From assembly GCA_010909165.1 (NCBI GenBank), contig VJWM01000187.1, positions 186,001 through 250,000 of the forward strand: a DNA stretch of 64,000 nt. The letters run 5' to 3'. Under the pieces are notes generated by a model, which had not been told where the DNA came from, ran no database searches, and saw only the letters and a list, made by a program, of their open reading frames with translations. Shown here piece after piece: positions 1-11,200 of this stretch (positions are counted from its first letter, which is position 1; each line of letters starts with the position of its first letter). The DNA comes from Anthoceros angustus (Eukaryota > Streptophyta > Anthocerotopsida > Anthocerotales > Anthocerotaceae). Position numbers and translations under genes: made by a program.

Positions 1-640
1 GCCTGCCATTAGATCCAACTTGGTGAAATACTTAGCACCTCTCAATCTGTCAAACAAGTCATCCATCCTTGGTAAAGGATAAGAATTCTTCACTGTTATC
101 TGATTGAGTGCTCTGTAATCCAAGCATAACCTCAATCCTCCATTCTTCTTGCGGGTGAACAACACTGGCGCACCAAATGGGGACTTTGAGATTCTTGCAA
201 TTCACCTATGTGTTGCAGCATTCCTTTAGCTTGTTTCACTCTACATAGCTCAGATGTACTAGCCCATGTCAAACCAAGCTTGCTTGCCTTGCTAGGAGAA
301 GTGAAATTATGTGTTGCTGCTAAGTCAAGAAACATCCTCGCTTCTGCTCGATTTAGACATCCATGTATGTACATGAGCTCTCCACCCGCCCTCCGAATAG
401 TGCTGTCCTCAGCACTCTAAGACTCACCACATGCAGCCTTCGCAACATGTGGCCGATCCCGTCATTTCGGATCCTTGGATCCGGCCACTTCCGTAATCCT
501 GAGTCTTCGGGGCTGTGGATCTCCTTCTGCTACGTTGAGAGTCTCTGTCAAAGATTCGGGCATTCATTTGCATAATGTCCCGGCTCTCCACATGAGTAGC
601 ATACTCCTTTTCAAGAACCCATACTGTTGTTCTCTGAGCT
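1..640 (-). pseudogene. CCHC zinc knuckle, aspartic protease and start of reverse transcriptase (pol), decayed
   Basis: Three conserved pieces are seen on the minus strand in broken frames. A nucleocapsid knuckle CX2CX4HX4C (CYSCGEPGHYANEC) lies at about 550-595 and is followed by a stop two codons later. A retropepsin-like stretch at about 190-350 has DLAATHNF where active elements have the DSGATH type, so the catalytic Asp-Ser-Gly is degraded. From 190 down to base 1 the N-terminal RT block is clear ([42 protein letters not shown]). The YxDD box would lie beyond the window. Confidence 0.8.
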
Positions 641-739
641 CTCAAGGCTCCTCGATTTCTTCCGCGGAAATTTCCTGTTGAATTGCCTCTTGCAATTCCA
701 TTTCCGCCAGTGTCCTTAGCAGCTCCTTTGCTGGCACTA

Positions 740-1647
740 CTAGAGCTTCCTCTAGTCCGGCATACCACCATTACCAAATGTTCTGGAGGAGTTGAATGTA
801 CTAGAATGAAAAGTATCTGGAATGGCATCTGCTGTTGTAATGGCCTCTGCCAACGTAGTTGGACTACGCAACTCAATTTTGTTAGCAGCCCAATCCTTCA
901 AACCAGCCATGAAGCGATGCGGTTTGTCATCTTCACTCATGGTAGTGCAAAGGCATGATGACTTCATCAAGGTACTTACATAATCTCGTGACAAGACTGC
1001 TTGATATTGTCAAGCTGCTGTCTACTTAGACGTGAAGCATTCGCAGGTTGGAACTGCTTCTTGAGGGCTTCTTTGAAGGATGCCCAGTCTGTGATGGTAT
1101 GTGCTCGGTTACCCTGGGCAACATTAGCACCATAACTCCGCCACCAGACCAATGCATAGCCCTTTAAGAAATTGGCAACAGTACCTAAGTAGTACTCCGG
1201 CTCAACACCAGATGAGGCGAGATAAGTGTCAATAGAATAGATCCAAGAATCAATGACTTGCAGACCTCTTTCTCCCTCATACTTATCTGGTAGGGCTAAC
1301 TTCATGCTCGATTTTGGAGCCACTTTAAAGATGCCTGCTGAATTCGCCGGAAAGATTTCTTGTTGATCTTCTGCATCTTCGCCTTGTTGAGCTGTAGGCT
1401 CTGGATTCTTCTTTGTCTTCTTCCTTGAAGTCATTACATCGTCCAAGACACCTGGAAGAACTTGATAAAGTACTTCCACCATCCGTTTCTTCCAGTCCTC
1501 TGACTTCTCTCCAGATGGGCCTGCTGTGCTCTCAGGTGGCGCTCTCACTTCCTCTTGTTCTGACGATGATGAATCTTCAGGCGGTTGAGGCGGATGATCG
1601 GCGGAGGCTGCGCTTCTTGACCTCTCCTTACGCTTCTCATTGACCAT
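740..1647 (-). pseudogene. gag (retrotransposon capsid), frameshifted
   Basis: The reading frame starts at the ATG at 1647 and runs to a stop at 976. Its N-terminal part is charged and rich in Ser, Pro and Glu. The capsid-like part has the retrotrans_gag signature: a Trp-rich stretch (ALVWWRSY), a following TITDWASFKEALKKQF segment and then LSRQQLDNIKQ. The continuation (DYVSTL, then DDKPHRFMAGL) is in another frame at about 752-994, so one indel near 980-1000 breaks the protein. In life it would form the retroelement capsid. No stop-free gag-pol frame exists here. Confidence 0.8.
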
Positions 1648-1684
1648 CTTGTGCACTCTCTAGTCACTCGGAGGAATGGACTAT

Positions 1685-1696
1685 GCTCTGATACCA
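1685..1696 (-). other. Primer binding site for initiator tRNA-Met
   Basis: The minus strand reads TGGTATCAGAGC, the common plant LTR-retrotransposon site complementary to the 3' end of initiator tRNA-Met. It sits 38 bases upstream of the gag start codon and directly next to the LTR, which fixes the element's orientation. Confidence 0.85.
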
Positions 1697-2020
1697 CTAA
1701 AGTAACACCCCTCACTGCGCTGCTCTTTATTGCAAGAATACAACAATGGAATCGCTATCTCGCCTAAGCGCTCTGATTCCATGACAAGCTCACTAGCTAG
1801 CTCTCCACGCTCTCTCTCAACACAAGGCTTACAGCGCACACTTGCTCGCTCTCTCAAAGAGTGAGTCCCACTTGTTCCTCAAAGCCCTTGCTCTAGCCCT
1901 TATATATCCCGCACTTGACCTCAACTAGGCTATTAAATCTAGGGATTCTTATAGACCCGATCACTAAGAGTCCTCTCTAGGCAGCTCTTCATTTGTGGCT
2001 GTAGCAATTCCTCTCTAACA
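1697..2020 (-). repeat. 5' LTR (outer border approximate)
   Basis: Read on the minus strand this segment has a TATATA box (1901-1906) and an AATAAA signal (1726-1731) shortly before the primer site, the usual U3-R-U5 order. A TGTTAG start at 2020 is the best guess for the outer end. The second LTR is outside the window, so neither border can be confirmed by comparison. Confidence 0.5.
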
Positions 2021-3414
2021 AGAGATTGCATGAAGCATGCAACACATGCATCTTCTTAATAGGGCAGCTACTAACTTAGCTTTTTATCTTTTTTAACTTT
2101 ATTTCACCAGTATCGTTACTATACCACTCTTGTTATAGCGATTTTCATCTTGGAATATACTCAGCTTTTGGATCTTAAAATAAATCTTTTTATTTTATTA
2201 TATTAAATTATTATTTCCCAAAATATTTTCACCTTGAGGAACCTTTGATCCCTACCATTAGGACTGAGCTTTGTTTATAACTATCAAATAATTGACGTTA
2301 TATAGAGTCTTCTATATTTTGATGATAAAGATGTATAATAAAAGATGTATGAGGCTATATTAATCTTTGATATATATAATATTAAAATATATATTATATG
2401 TATAGATAATCATTGTTCTTGTTACACTCTTTTGTTAACCTTCTTTCTATTCTTCTATGATATGAGGTTCAACTTCTTCCATGTGTCCTCTCCTCAATGT
2501 GGTAGATGGACAATATAGTAGGTATATTATTCTATAGATATGCATGAAAAACTACAATGGTATATACTAAAATTTTGGTTCATTTCCCTCTATACTTATT
2601 TCAAAACTTTTGTGGTTCTTATCCTTCCACGCACTTTATAAACACAGTCTAAAAAATAAGATTAGGACAATAAATGTTTGTTTCAATGTGATTTGTTTTA
2701 TTTTAATATATATGCTCCAAGCATTTTGATTTTTTATATCATTGAATATTATGTGGTCGGTGGTTTCTATTATCTTATTTAATTAGAGATTTTTATGAAG
2801 ATAATTTTATATTATGCCCTAGAAAGCTTCTAGATAGACTAGTACATTGATCTCTTGGCAATTGATTGTCTTTATCACATTGACTTTGCTATGTCATTGA
2901 GTGCTTACGAAGTTTGTTCAACTTCTAAAATATATTCTAATATACATTTATACTTTTGATATGATAATTATAATTAATAAACTATAAATTATTGTATTAA
3001 AATTGATAATATATAAATATATTATATCAAATATATAAATGATATCTGTCCCAACATTGAAATGTGGAAGATTAGCTCATGACATGTCAAACTAATGACT
3101 TGTCTCTTTCCCTGGCAAAGGTATGTGACATCTCCTTACATCATCATCTAAAACACAAAAATTGAGGATACTACATATGTTGTCATGTATAAATAGATCA
3201 TCAAAAGGACATTGTGCATCTCAATAGAAAGTTAAGGTTTACTTAATATAAGTTGAAGTTCAAATATTAATGTGCATTGTATCCTTGATGTGTTTCGCTA
3301 GATAGTTGCTACAGCAAGTCTTATACAAACTTGGCGCTACAAATAGGTGCTTAATGAACTTTACTTCTTAATAGCCTGACTTATGGTTTTATCTCTTGCT
3401 GCTTATGGTTTAAT
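2021..3414. other. AT-rich spacer, no gene seen
   Basis: Very AT-rich sequence full of short stop-bounded frames. I see no splice-linked exons, RNA gene or recognisable transposon domain. It separates the gypsy element from the BURP gene and has the same base composition as that gene. Confidence 0.5.
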
Positions 3415-3610
3415 GTCTTGTTACTTATGGTTTAATTTCATGTGGCTTATAGTTAATATGTTATTACTTATTATTTTATCTCATGTATCTCTGGTTTAAA
3501 GTCTTGCTATTTATGGTTTAATTTCATGTGGCTTATAGTTAATATTTTATTACTTATTATTTTATCTCATGTATCTCTGGTTTAAAATCTTGTTACTTAT
3601 AGTTTAATGT
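3415..3610. repeat. 86-bp direct tandem repeat, about 2.3 copies
   Basis: The block beginning gtcttg followed by a ttatggtttaatttcatgtg-type stretch starts at 3415 and again at 3501, with a third, variant start near 3587. The copies differ by a few substitutions only. It lies directly upstream of the BURP gene and may be in its promoter or 5' leader. Confidence 0.75.
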
Positions 3611-3659
3611 CATATTACAGGTTTGAATTCTTTGTGGCTTTTACGGGACAAGGGAAATA

Positions 3660-5005
3660 ATGAGAAATTCACTATCCAAAGTTTTAGTTTGGGTCTTACT
3701 TTCTCATATCCATGTGAGTATCCTTTTTTATTTTTTAAGTTAAGTCTTGGTATATATTGAATACAAAACAACCGAGCATTGTCATTAGATTCATATCATC
3801 TTTCTCATTTATGATTCAAATTGCAGTTCTATAATACTTCAGCTTCAAGAGAATTAAAACAAGCCAACAAACAAAGCAAAGAGAACCAATTAGATGGAGA
3901 GAAAGATGCGGCTGTGTGGAACAATTATGCTCGAGCACATGCACTTAGTTATTGGGATAAATCTCTTTCAAATGCCATCATGCCACAAAGGATTTTGAGT
4001 AAAATATCGCCTCTTACAACATATGATATTAATAAGTTCAATGTTTCGATTAAGAACAATGCATTTCTATCAAACAAAACATCAGCATTGGATTTTTGTT
4101 CTGCTGCGGGTATCATATGTAGTGATCTTAATTCCTTTTATAGTCTACATCCTGCATCTTTGTATGATGATCTCATCGTTGCAGGGCGGTATAGTTATCG
4201 CTATGACAATTCGCTCGGCTCAATATCATTCCCAGCAGCGCTTAGAACATTTCCAGCAGCTAATATTCTAGAAGATAGCAAGACTTCAACATCTTCTTGG
4301 TTTTCGGAGTCAACTTTACTATCGAAATTGGGTACAAAGAATGCATTCTACGTACAAGCCAAATTGTTCACAGCTAGAACATCATCCTCACTCTATCGGA
4401 ACTTTCTTCCTTCACAGCTGGTCCAAGCTTTGGGCGATATATCCGAACAAAATCTACCAAACATTATGAAGCAACTTCATATATCTACCGACTCATCTAT
4501 GGCTCAAGTCATGCATGCCACCGGCTCGTTTTGTGATCAGTTGGATAAAACTTTTGCAGAAGATGGTGTTCAACGAACTTGCGTAAAATCTATTGAAGAG
4601 TTAAGTGACTTCTTAAGTTCAACACTTTCAGGTAAAGTGAAATCTATTAAGAAGACAACATTTCCTGTTGTGGATGGGGAGGATGATCGATTCTTCAAAG
4701 TTCTTAAAGTTAAAACAGAAGTTGATGCAATATCAAAATGTGTGACATGTCATACATTGATTTTTCCATATCAGATTTACTTATGTCATTCATTTAGCAA
4801 TACCCAAATATATTCGGCCGAAATGGAGTCCAATACTCAAAAAGGAGTCCATGTGACCGCATTAGCAATATGTCATACTAATACGACAAATTGGAGGCCG
4901 GATCATCCTGCTTTTAAAGCATTAAAAAGCAAACCGGGAGACTCCATTGTGCCATGTCACTTCTTGATGAGCAATGGTTTAGCTTTCACACTGGATGGTA
5001 AATGA
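3660..5005 (+). CDS. BURP-domain protein, polygalacturonase-1 beta-subunit-like
   Basis: Two exons, 3660-3713 and 3827-5005, with a GTGAGT donor and TTGCAG acceptor in phase 0, give 410 residues. Exon 1 is a hydrophobic signal peptide (MRNSLSKVLVWVLLSH), so the protein should be secreted to the wall. The N-terminal half has the PG1-beta feature YWDKSLSN ... ILSKISPLT and a Cys pair (DFCSAAGIICSDL). The C-terminal BURP domain is complete: CH-X10-CH-X27-CH-X26-CH, starting CHTLIFPYQIYLCH. The FxxY repeats usual in PG1-beta are almost absent, so the protein is shorter than flowering-plant members (roughly 600). BURP proteins of this class bind or modify pectin-degrading enzymes in the wall. Codon use is AT-rich, unlike the genes after 8 kb. 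A degenerate second copy of its 5' part lies near 6.9 kb. Confidence 0.88.
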
Positions 5006-6859
5006 TAATATACATATTTTGTATTATTTGTAATCTATTATAATAATACTTAAACTCTGGTTTTTTAGTTAGCATTACCTAGAATACAACAATGAAATAG
5101 AAAGAGAATTGTAAAAAATAATTTCGGAGATATGTATTTTTAATGGAACTCAATACTTATTGTCTTGAAAATTCCGCATAATTAATCAAACACTCCCAAG
5201 TTCCAAAGTTCCAACAGAGGACACCACGAGACAGAGACAGGTAGACTCCTCCATAGGAGACAGGTCTGAAGGTAAGGAACGTTTCAGCTCAGATTTGAGG
5301 CTGTATGGATTGGATGATGTCCGGCGGCTCGGTTCACTCGTCATGTGACTCGCCTGGTTGATGAGATTGGAGGCGGAAGGTTGCAGAGGTATTGATAAGG
5401 GAGGCGCACAATTTTGTGAGGGAATGACAACGGGTGTGGAAGCCGTCTGCCCTAGCCCTGCGATCTCTTATGCGGTGTCTGGCACTGGTGGCAATGGCAC
5501 CGCAATCGATCCCAGTACGTCAAGTGCTGCGAGGAACAGACAGAGGTTCCTAATCTTGTCTGCTGCTGCTGAAACTGGAGGCTTGCGATCCGTCACAATG
5601 TTTCAGGGGCTGGTGGCACTGCAGCACCGACCTTAGCTAGCTCAGATAACTCTCTGATGAGATTGAGGTGGCTGATCTTGTGCGCTGGACCTCAAACTAC
5701 ATGCAAGGAAAGAACCAGAGCGCGGAGGTTCTCAGATCCCTTACGCTGATCTTGTTCGTTGCTGCTGAAACTGGAGAAAAGGAAAGAACCAGAGCGGGCG
5801 AGCATCTATCAATCTGTTCCTTGGCCCTTGTTGATTTTCTGGTATGTTATGTTGGGAAAGCCGATCGATGTCCCCTGTGCGTCGAAAGGTTTCCATCTCG
5901 GAGGAGTTGTGGAACTGAGATTTTTCTTTGTTTGCAGAGAGAGCTGCCTGCGAATGATCTAGAGGAGGTCCTAGTGCAAGTGATCCGCGGCCTTGGTTGT
6001 GTTGTTCCGCGCGCACCAAGGCAGGCTTGCGTCTTAGATGTGCTGTGGCCACGAGTACTGGTGAGCAGCTGCGAATCAACGTAAGGCTGATGACACGATG
6101 TTCGCTTACCTTCCCAGCCTTTAACAGTAACTATTAACAAGTTTGTTCACCCTCTAACTCACGAATATGGCAACTATGTGGCTCTTATTACACAAAGAAG
6201 AATAAATTAATTTAAAATATTTATATTTAACTATAGTAGGAATCCTCATTTCACTTGAGCTGTGAGTCCGATTTTCCATTGAAGATTTCTTGCATCATCT
6301 AATGCGCACAAATCTAAAGTGATAGTTTATCACTATCGTGGATTGGCACAATATGCAGTTTTAAGAGCTTTGAGGTCTTTTGCATAGAGCCAAGTTCAAG
6401 TGAGACATTAGATCAAATGTGCAGCTAGTAATCCGTGGCTAGAGAACGCTCATTCTGGACATCTCTTTACTTTAAGTTAATTGAGCCGCTTACAAAAGTA
6501 TAATATCCTTTCTACCCTGGAGACTGCAAAGACACTGCAACGAGACTGCAAAGAGTCATTATTATACAAAGGTTAACTTGTTTAATTCCTCTAAACTTAG
6601 TTTAAGTTCAAAGAAAGTTCAGTTTTAAATAATTAATTAGTTTTCAGTTTATTTTAATTTGAGATCTATCCAATTATACCATGATATGTTTAATTATAAA
6701 TAACTGTCATTTTTGCACAAGACACAAAATCGTGTGAGAATCGTACTTTTAAAGTTTTGAGGTTTTTTTGTAGGGTTCCATAAATGCAAATATTTTTTTA
6801 TGTTAGAATAATAGAAGAGGAGTATATGTGATTTTATCGATATTAATAGACTTGTACAA
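5006..6859. other. Spacer, no convincing gene
   Basis: The stretch 5200-6100 is less AT-rich and holds short frames on both strands, with a duplicated phrase (aaagaaccagagcg near 5710 and 5783; gctgctgaaactggag near 5564 and 5761). That suggests a decayed, internally duplicated sequence. No domain is recognisable. From 6130 the sequence is AT-rich without a usable frame. Confidence 0.4.
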
Positions 6860-7052
6860 TTTCAGTTTCATATAACTTCAGCTATTCGAGGTTTTGAATA
6901 ATTTAACAAACGTAACCGAGATTATCAACTTAATGAGGAGAAAAATATGACATTATGGATCAACTATGCTGTCTTTAACCAAGGTTACCATTGTTCAAAT
7001 GATTTTAAGTAAAATGTCGTCTCTAACTACATACGATATTAATGAATATTGT
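6860..7052 (+). pseudogene. Degenerate fragment of a second BURP gene
   Basis: This segment aligns by eye with about 3820-4035 of the intact BURP gene: the acceptor-like tttcag and aacttcagct start, then acttaatgaggagaaaaata, then attatggatcaactatgct, and finally attttaagtaaaatgtcgtc followed by actacatacgatattaatga. Stops and indels break the frame, and the region encoding FNVSIKNNAF onward is missing. It is a truncated, old duplicate on the same strand, about 3 kb downstream of the intact gene. Confidence 0.75.
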
Positions 7053-8209
7053 ATTTCTGAGCATTCTTGTAAGCTCTTAGTTTATAATTTAACTTAGATC
7101 TTTTCTCTCTAAGTTAGATTTTTAACTCTCAAATATTGCTTTTTAACCATGTTGTGAGCCTTTCTCACTTATTGAGTATTTTTGTAAGCTCTTAATATAT
7201 AGTCCAACTGCGACCCTTTCTATCTCCAACCTTGCCCTTTTAGCTCTCCTCCGGTTCGCGAAAACCTTGGACCTTCTTGTTAGCGAAAGTTTTGTGCTCA
7301 CTACCAACTCAAAGAACGTCACTGTAAATGAAAGGCTGTGATCGACAGTCTTGATAACCAAGGAATGAAAGCCAGATCAGAATGATTACACAGGTTTATT
7401 CGAGCGCAAATGAGAGGTCAAAAAATGCTGTACATGCGGACTGCTAAAGACCTCAGAATCCAGTCTCTCGCTAAATTATACAGATCTCAACGGACCAGCT
7501 GCACTACCGGGAAGTAGAATGTCTACGCCCAAAGCCTTTTGACTGGGTAGTGAATGTTCGCAGCGGACTCCCTACCTAATTCTTTAAATTTCAACTCCAA
7601 AGCCATACATTGATCTGCTTTCTAACCCATCCCCAGTCCTGACACTTGGTGCCAAAAAACACGACGCCACAAAACCACCCAACAGCAACCAACCTCAGCC
7701 TCGAAGGGTACTCTGTCAATTCTGTGTCCAATCGGCCCTGAACATTGTCCCTATCCACTCTTGATAACTCGGCAAACAGCTTTACAGAACTCTTCTCCGC
7801 AGATCAAGAGTGATGACATTACCCTGACAGATGGACACAAAGCAGTACGAGAGTTAATGCTTTGGACAAGCAGACACCAGTGATGAGAGAATCGCTTTAC
7901 ACTTCCACAACTGGCAAGAACAAGGCTGAACAGCTGTCTTTCGAGTGGAAAATAGATATCAAACATCGAGGAGAAGTCTCCCTGGTGGACACATACCTCG
8001 ATAGTGTGTTGAAATAACAAGTCGCACAACCCACTCCAGCCACCGATAATGCCCAGCACCATCCATGCGCAACTAGAACATAGCCACTTTCGTCTTACGG
8101 ATCTCATGCCAGAGTCTCATGTGAAAGCTCCATCCCTCCTATTACAAAATAGGCATAAGAGAAAGCCAATTCTCTTTGAAGGCCTAAGGGCAGGCATGAT
8201 AGCTGTTGT
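7053..8209 (-). other. Spacer and probable 3' untranslated region of the 5-phosphatase gene
   Basis: No domain is recognisable on either strand. Base composition changes from AT-rich to balanced near 7.4 kb. A minus-strand AATAAA signal lies at 7395-7400, so the long 5-phosphatase transcript could end there. The 118-codon minus-strand frame at 7751-8107 has no recognisable similarity and I treat it as untranslated. Confidence 0.35.
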
Positions 8210-11200
8210 CTATGAGAAGTCTATCAAATCAGGAAGGTTTGGTGGCACCACTGGCTTTCTGACATTATCTGCCCTAGTAGTGGGGTGTGCAACAGGTCCC
8301 CGAACATCTCTAGAACTGAATGAACCATGTTTCTGGGAATCTGTGGGTGGGGTTAGCATGTCGGACATTAGGTCAGGAGGGATGGAAGCCCGCTGAGTGG
8401 GACCCTGTATACTGTTAAATCTAGGGCTAGGCATTACTTCTGGACGACTGGATAACAGATTAGGCACACTCTGAGACGCGCATCTTACCTCTCCATTGGC
8501 AGATACGTGAGCAAAGGTTGACCTTCTGGAACTTCTTGCATGAGGTGGTGTTTGAGGAAGTGCAGAACTAATAGGAGTACCCGACAATATATCAGGATAA
8601 GCTTGAAACACTGAAGGCATTCGGTTACCATGAGAGCTACGCGCATGGGCTGTTGGAGCTTTGGCTTGCGCTACATTTTGGGCGATACTAATCCGGTGCC
8701 GTGTTGAGTTGGTAGATAGTACACCTTGAAAACTGATGACAAGCATGACAGACTTGTCGTTTCTTTTGATAACCTGCGGTTGTGGCTGAGCAACCTCCAC
8801 ATTCTCCATTGTTATGGAACTCAAACTCGCTGACCGCAACGTAATGCTGATACTCTGGTTTGGGGGAATGACGCCAGAAGCTGGCTTAACTTGCAGCCAC
8901 TGGGGGAATCCATAGCCACCTCTTGTGGCAAACTTTCCTACGGACCCATTCTCCTGATCAGCAGGAGCAGCATCACCCTGACAGCATATGATAAACCGCA
9001 CCGGATGACGGGCACTGAGGTTCTTGATCTCAAACACTCCTGATCCATTGTTGTCTTCCAGGAAAACTTCTGTTGCACTTACACTTGTCTCTGGAACTTT
9101 GTTGCAACCTTGAAGCCATTCGAGGATTTTCACATTCGTGCGCAGCAAATCTCCATGTTCATACCTTCGCTTTGCTTCATCTATCACAGAAATGTCCAGG
9201 CTCAGCATACATCGCAGCGGTTTGTGATCACTGTTCACAACGTCCATGCTTGCCTCGTACGATAAAACCGTTGCCTTTGCTGGGTGACTTAGGCTAACTC
9301 CAGCGGCGGGGTTACTTCCATCGAAGCTGTCTCGAAACAAGACTCGATCACAATAGGCAGGGACTCTCCGCTTTTCACTGGAGTCATAACCAAAAGAAGG
9401 TGAGCTCCTAAGGGGAACGCCTTTATCGAACTTGTAGGTGGGTGGAAAGTTGATCTGTCCTTCTCTCAGACCTTGAAACACACGACCGGCAATCATCTCT
9501 GTTCTCAACTGGTCTCTTCGAAGAAGTCCTTCCCAATCCTTTTGTGCGATGACAGCCAAGGCATGTTCATATGAGACATTGTCAAGACGATAATTGAAAT
9601 CTCCAAGCCATAGAAGAAAGTCAGCTTCTGATAATGCTGGGACCGTAACTCTTTCAACTGGATCCGTAATGGAAGGCCCAAATGTCATACGTGAGTACAC
9701 ATGTTCGAAGTCAGCATTCCGCCGGGCCAGAGCTTCTGCATGTGCAGCAAAATGGCTGTTGACAGCACAAAACATTCTTCGGAACACAGTCATCTTCAGA
9801 GCCACTGCTCCTTTGTTACCAAGTGCCCTTCCAAAGCCACAGGCAACAGCAGCTGCCTCCACATCCCCCACATAACGAGCAAAGCTCTTTCTGACCCAGA
9901 CCCCAATCAGTATCCCAGCCAGCTGCCGAGTTCCTAGAAGCTCGAACCCATCACTCCCTTGACCCAATACACCGCTTACACTGTCCAGCCACCATTGGCC
10001 ATTTGCACTACTGCCCTTCTCCCCAAGTCCAACCTCCTTCGCTGCAGCCAAGGCAAGTGCACCTGCACCGACTTCCATCTCTTGAAGCCCCACGGCCACA
10101 AGACTAGCTGCTGCTGCTGGAATCGCAACCCATGACTGCAACGTCTGAAGGGAGGGCCGCTCTTGACCCACGTTCCACGTGCAACCGAGCACTTGGATAC
10201 GCTGAGGTGTCGTGTACTTAGGCGCTCGCGCCACCAACTCTGTCTGTATCACCGCATCAAGCGAGCCTGGCAGACCTGCATTCCAGCCGCGAATGGTGCC
10301 CGCTGCTGCCAAACTGAACACATAAAAACCCGATGCTGCCATTTGCAAGACACCAGATCTATGAGCAAGCCATCCAGATACTAGCTGACACGTCTCACAG
10401 GTCAAGACGTGAATTCTCCCGTCTGCAAAGCCCACCCAAAGTCGTGTTCCCACTATGCAGAGGCATCTCACAGCTGACATGCCCCGGTACTCCAGCCTTC
10501 TGGCCCCACTTCTGTCCCACTGAAGGACCATACCGTTGCCGTACCCAACCCAAATGGAACCATCCAAGGCTGCAGCCAGTGCTTCAACCCTCCTGCCGCT
10601 ATCACCTCCTTGCACAGCTATAGCCACCTTCCGCACCGCATCAGCAGCACCCAGCACGGCATTCCTGGACCTCTGTAACCATCCTCCCTGGTTTTTTTCT
10701 TTCTGGGACACAACCGCATAGCTGGTGCTGGTCTGTGCATCATTTTCCCACAACCCCTCCCGCGGAGTCCCAACAAACTCAGCATTCTGCCCTTCAGGAT
10801 TCGCCGACAACTCAATAATCTTCCATATATCCCTCGTCCTGGCATCCCAGACAACAGCCACGGTAGGTCCCACACTCCACACCCGCCCGTTAGCATGCTC
10901 CACAACCAGAAACCTGGGATCATTAATCACCATATTGCTCCCGGCACAGGCAGCCATCACCCGAGGCTTCAGCTCAATATAAGACCTGGACATGACTGTT
11001 CCAGCTGCCGACGAAGTCCCATCTGCAGCCACAGACGACAATGCCTTGGCCAGAGCCTCAAACGGCCACACCCTCAACGAAGAATTCTGCGACAAGGTCC
11101 ACAGCTCTCCATACGACGTCACAGCAACAGCCAGCACCGCACTGGGATGTGCCTCCCACATAAACATGGACGTCTTAATAGCAGGAGTCCTGTCATTGGA

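Larger units (their letters stand above)
1..2020 (-). mobile_element. Ty3/gypsy LTR retrotransposon, degenerate, 5' part
   Basis: Read on the minus strand the order is LTR, tRNA-iMet primer site, gag, CCHC knuckle, protease, reverse transcriptase, which is the Ty3/gypsy order up to RT. The RT segment lies at about 1-190 and runs off the window, so RNase H, integrase and the 3' LTR are not visible. Gag is split by a frameshift near 980-1000, the reading frame changes again before the knuckle, and the protease active site is altered, so the element is probably dead. The LTR outer border near 2020 is a guess from a TG start; no target duplication could be checked. Confidence 0.85.

Noticed and set aside
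5358-6084. Overlapping small frames between the BURP gene and its fragment
   Set aside because: Frames on both strands are of equal length, include internal duplications and show no domain or splice logic.
7751-8107. 118-codon minus-strand frame with Cys and Trp
   Set aside because: Lies just downstream of the 5-phosphatase stop, has no recognisable family and fits 3' untranslated sequence.
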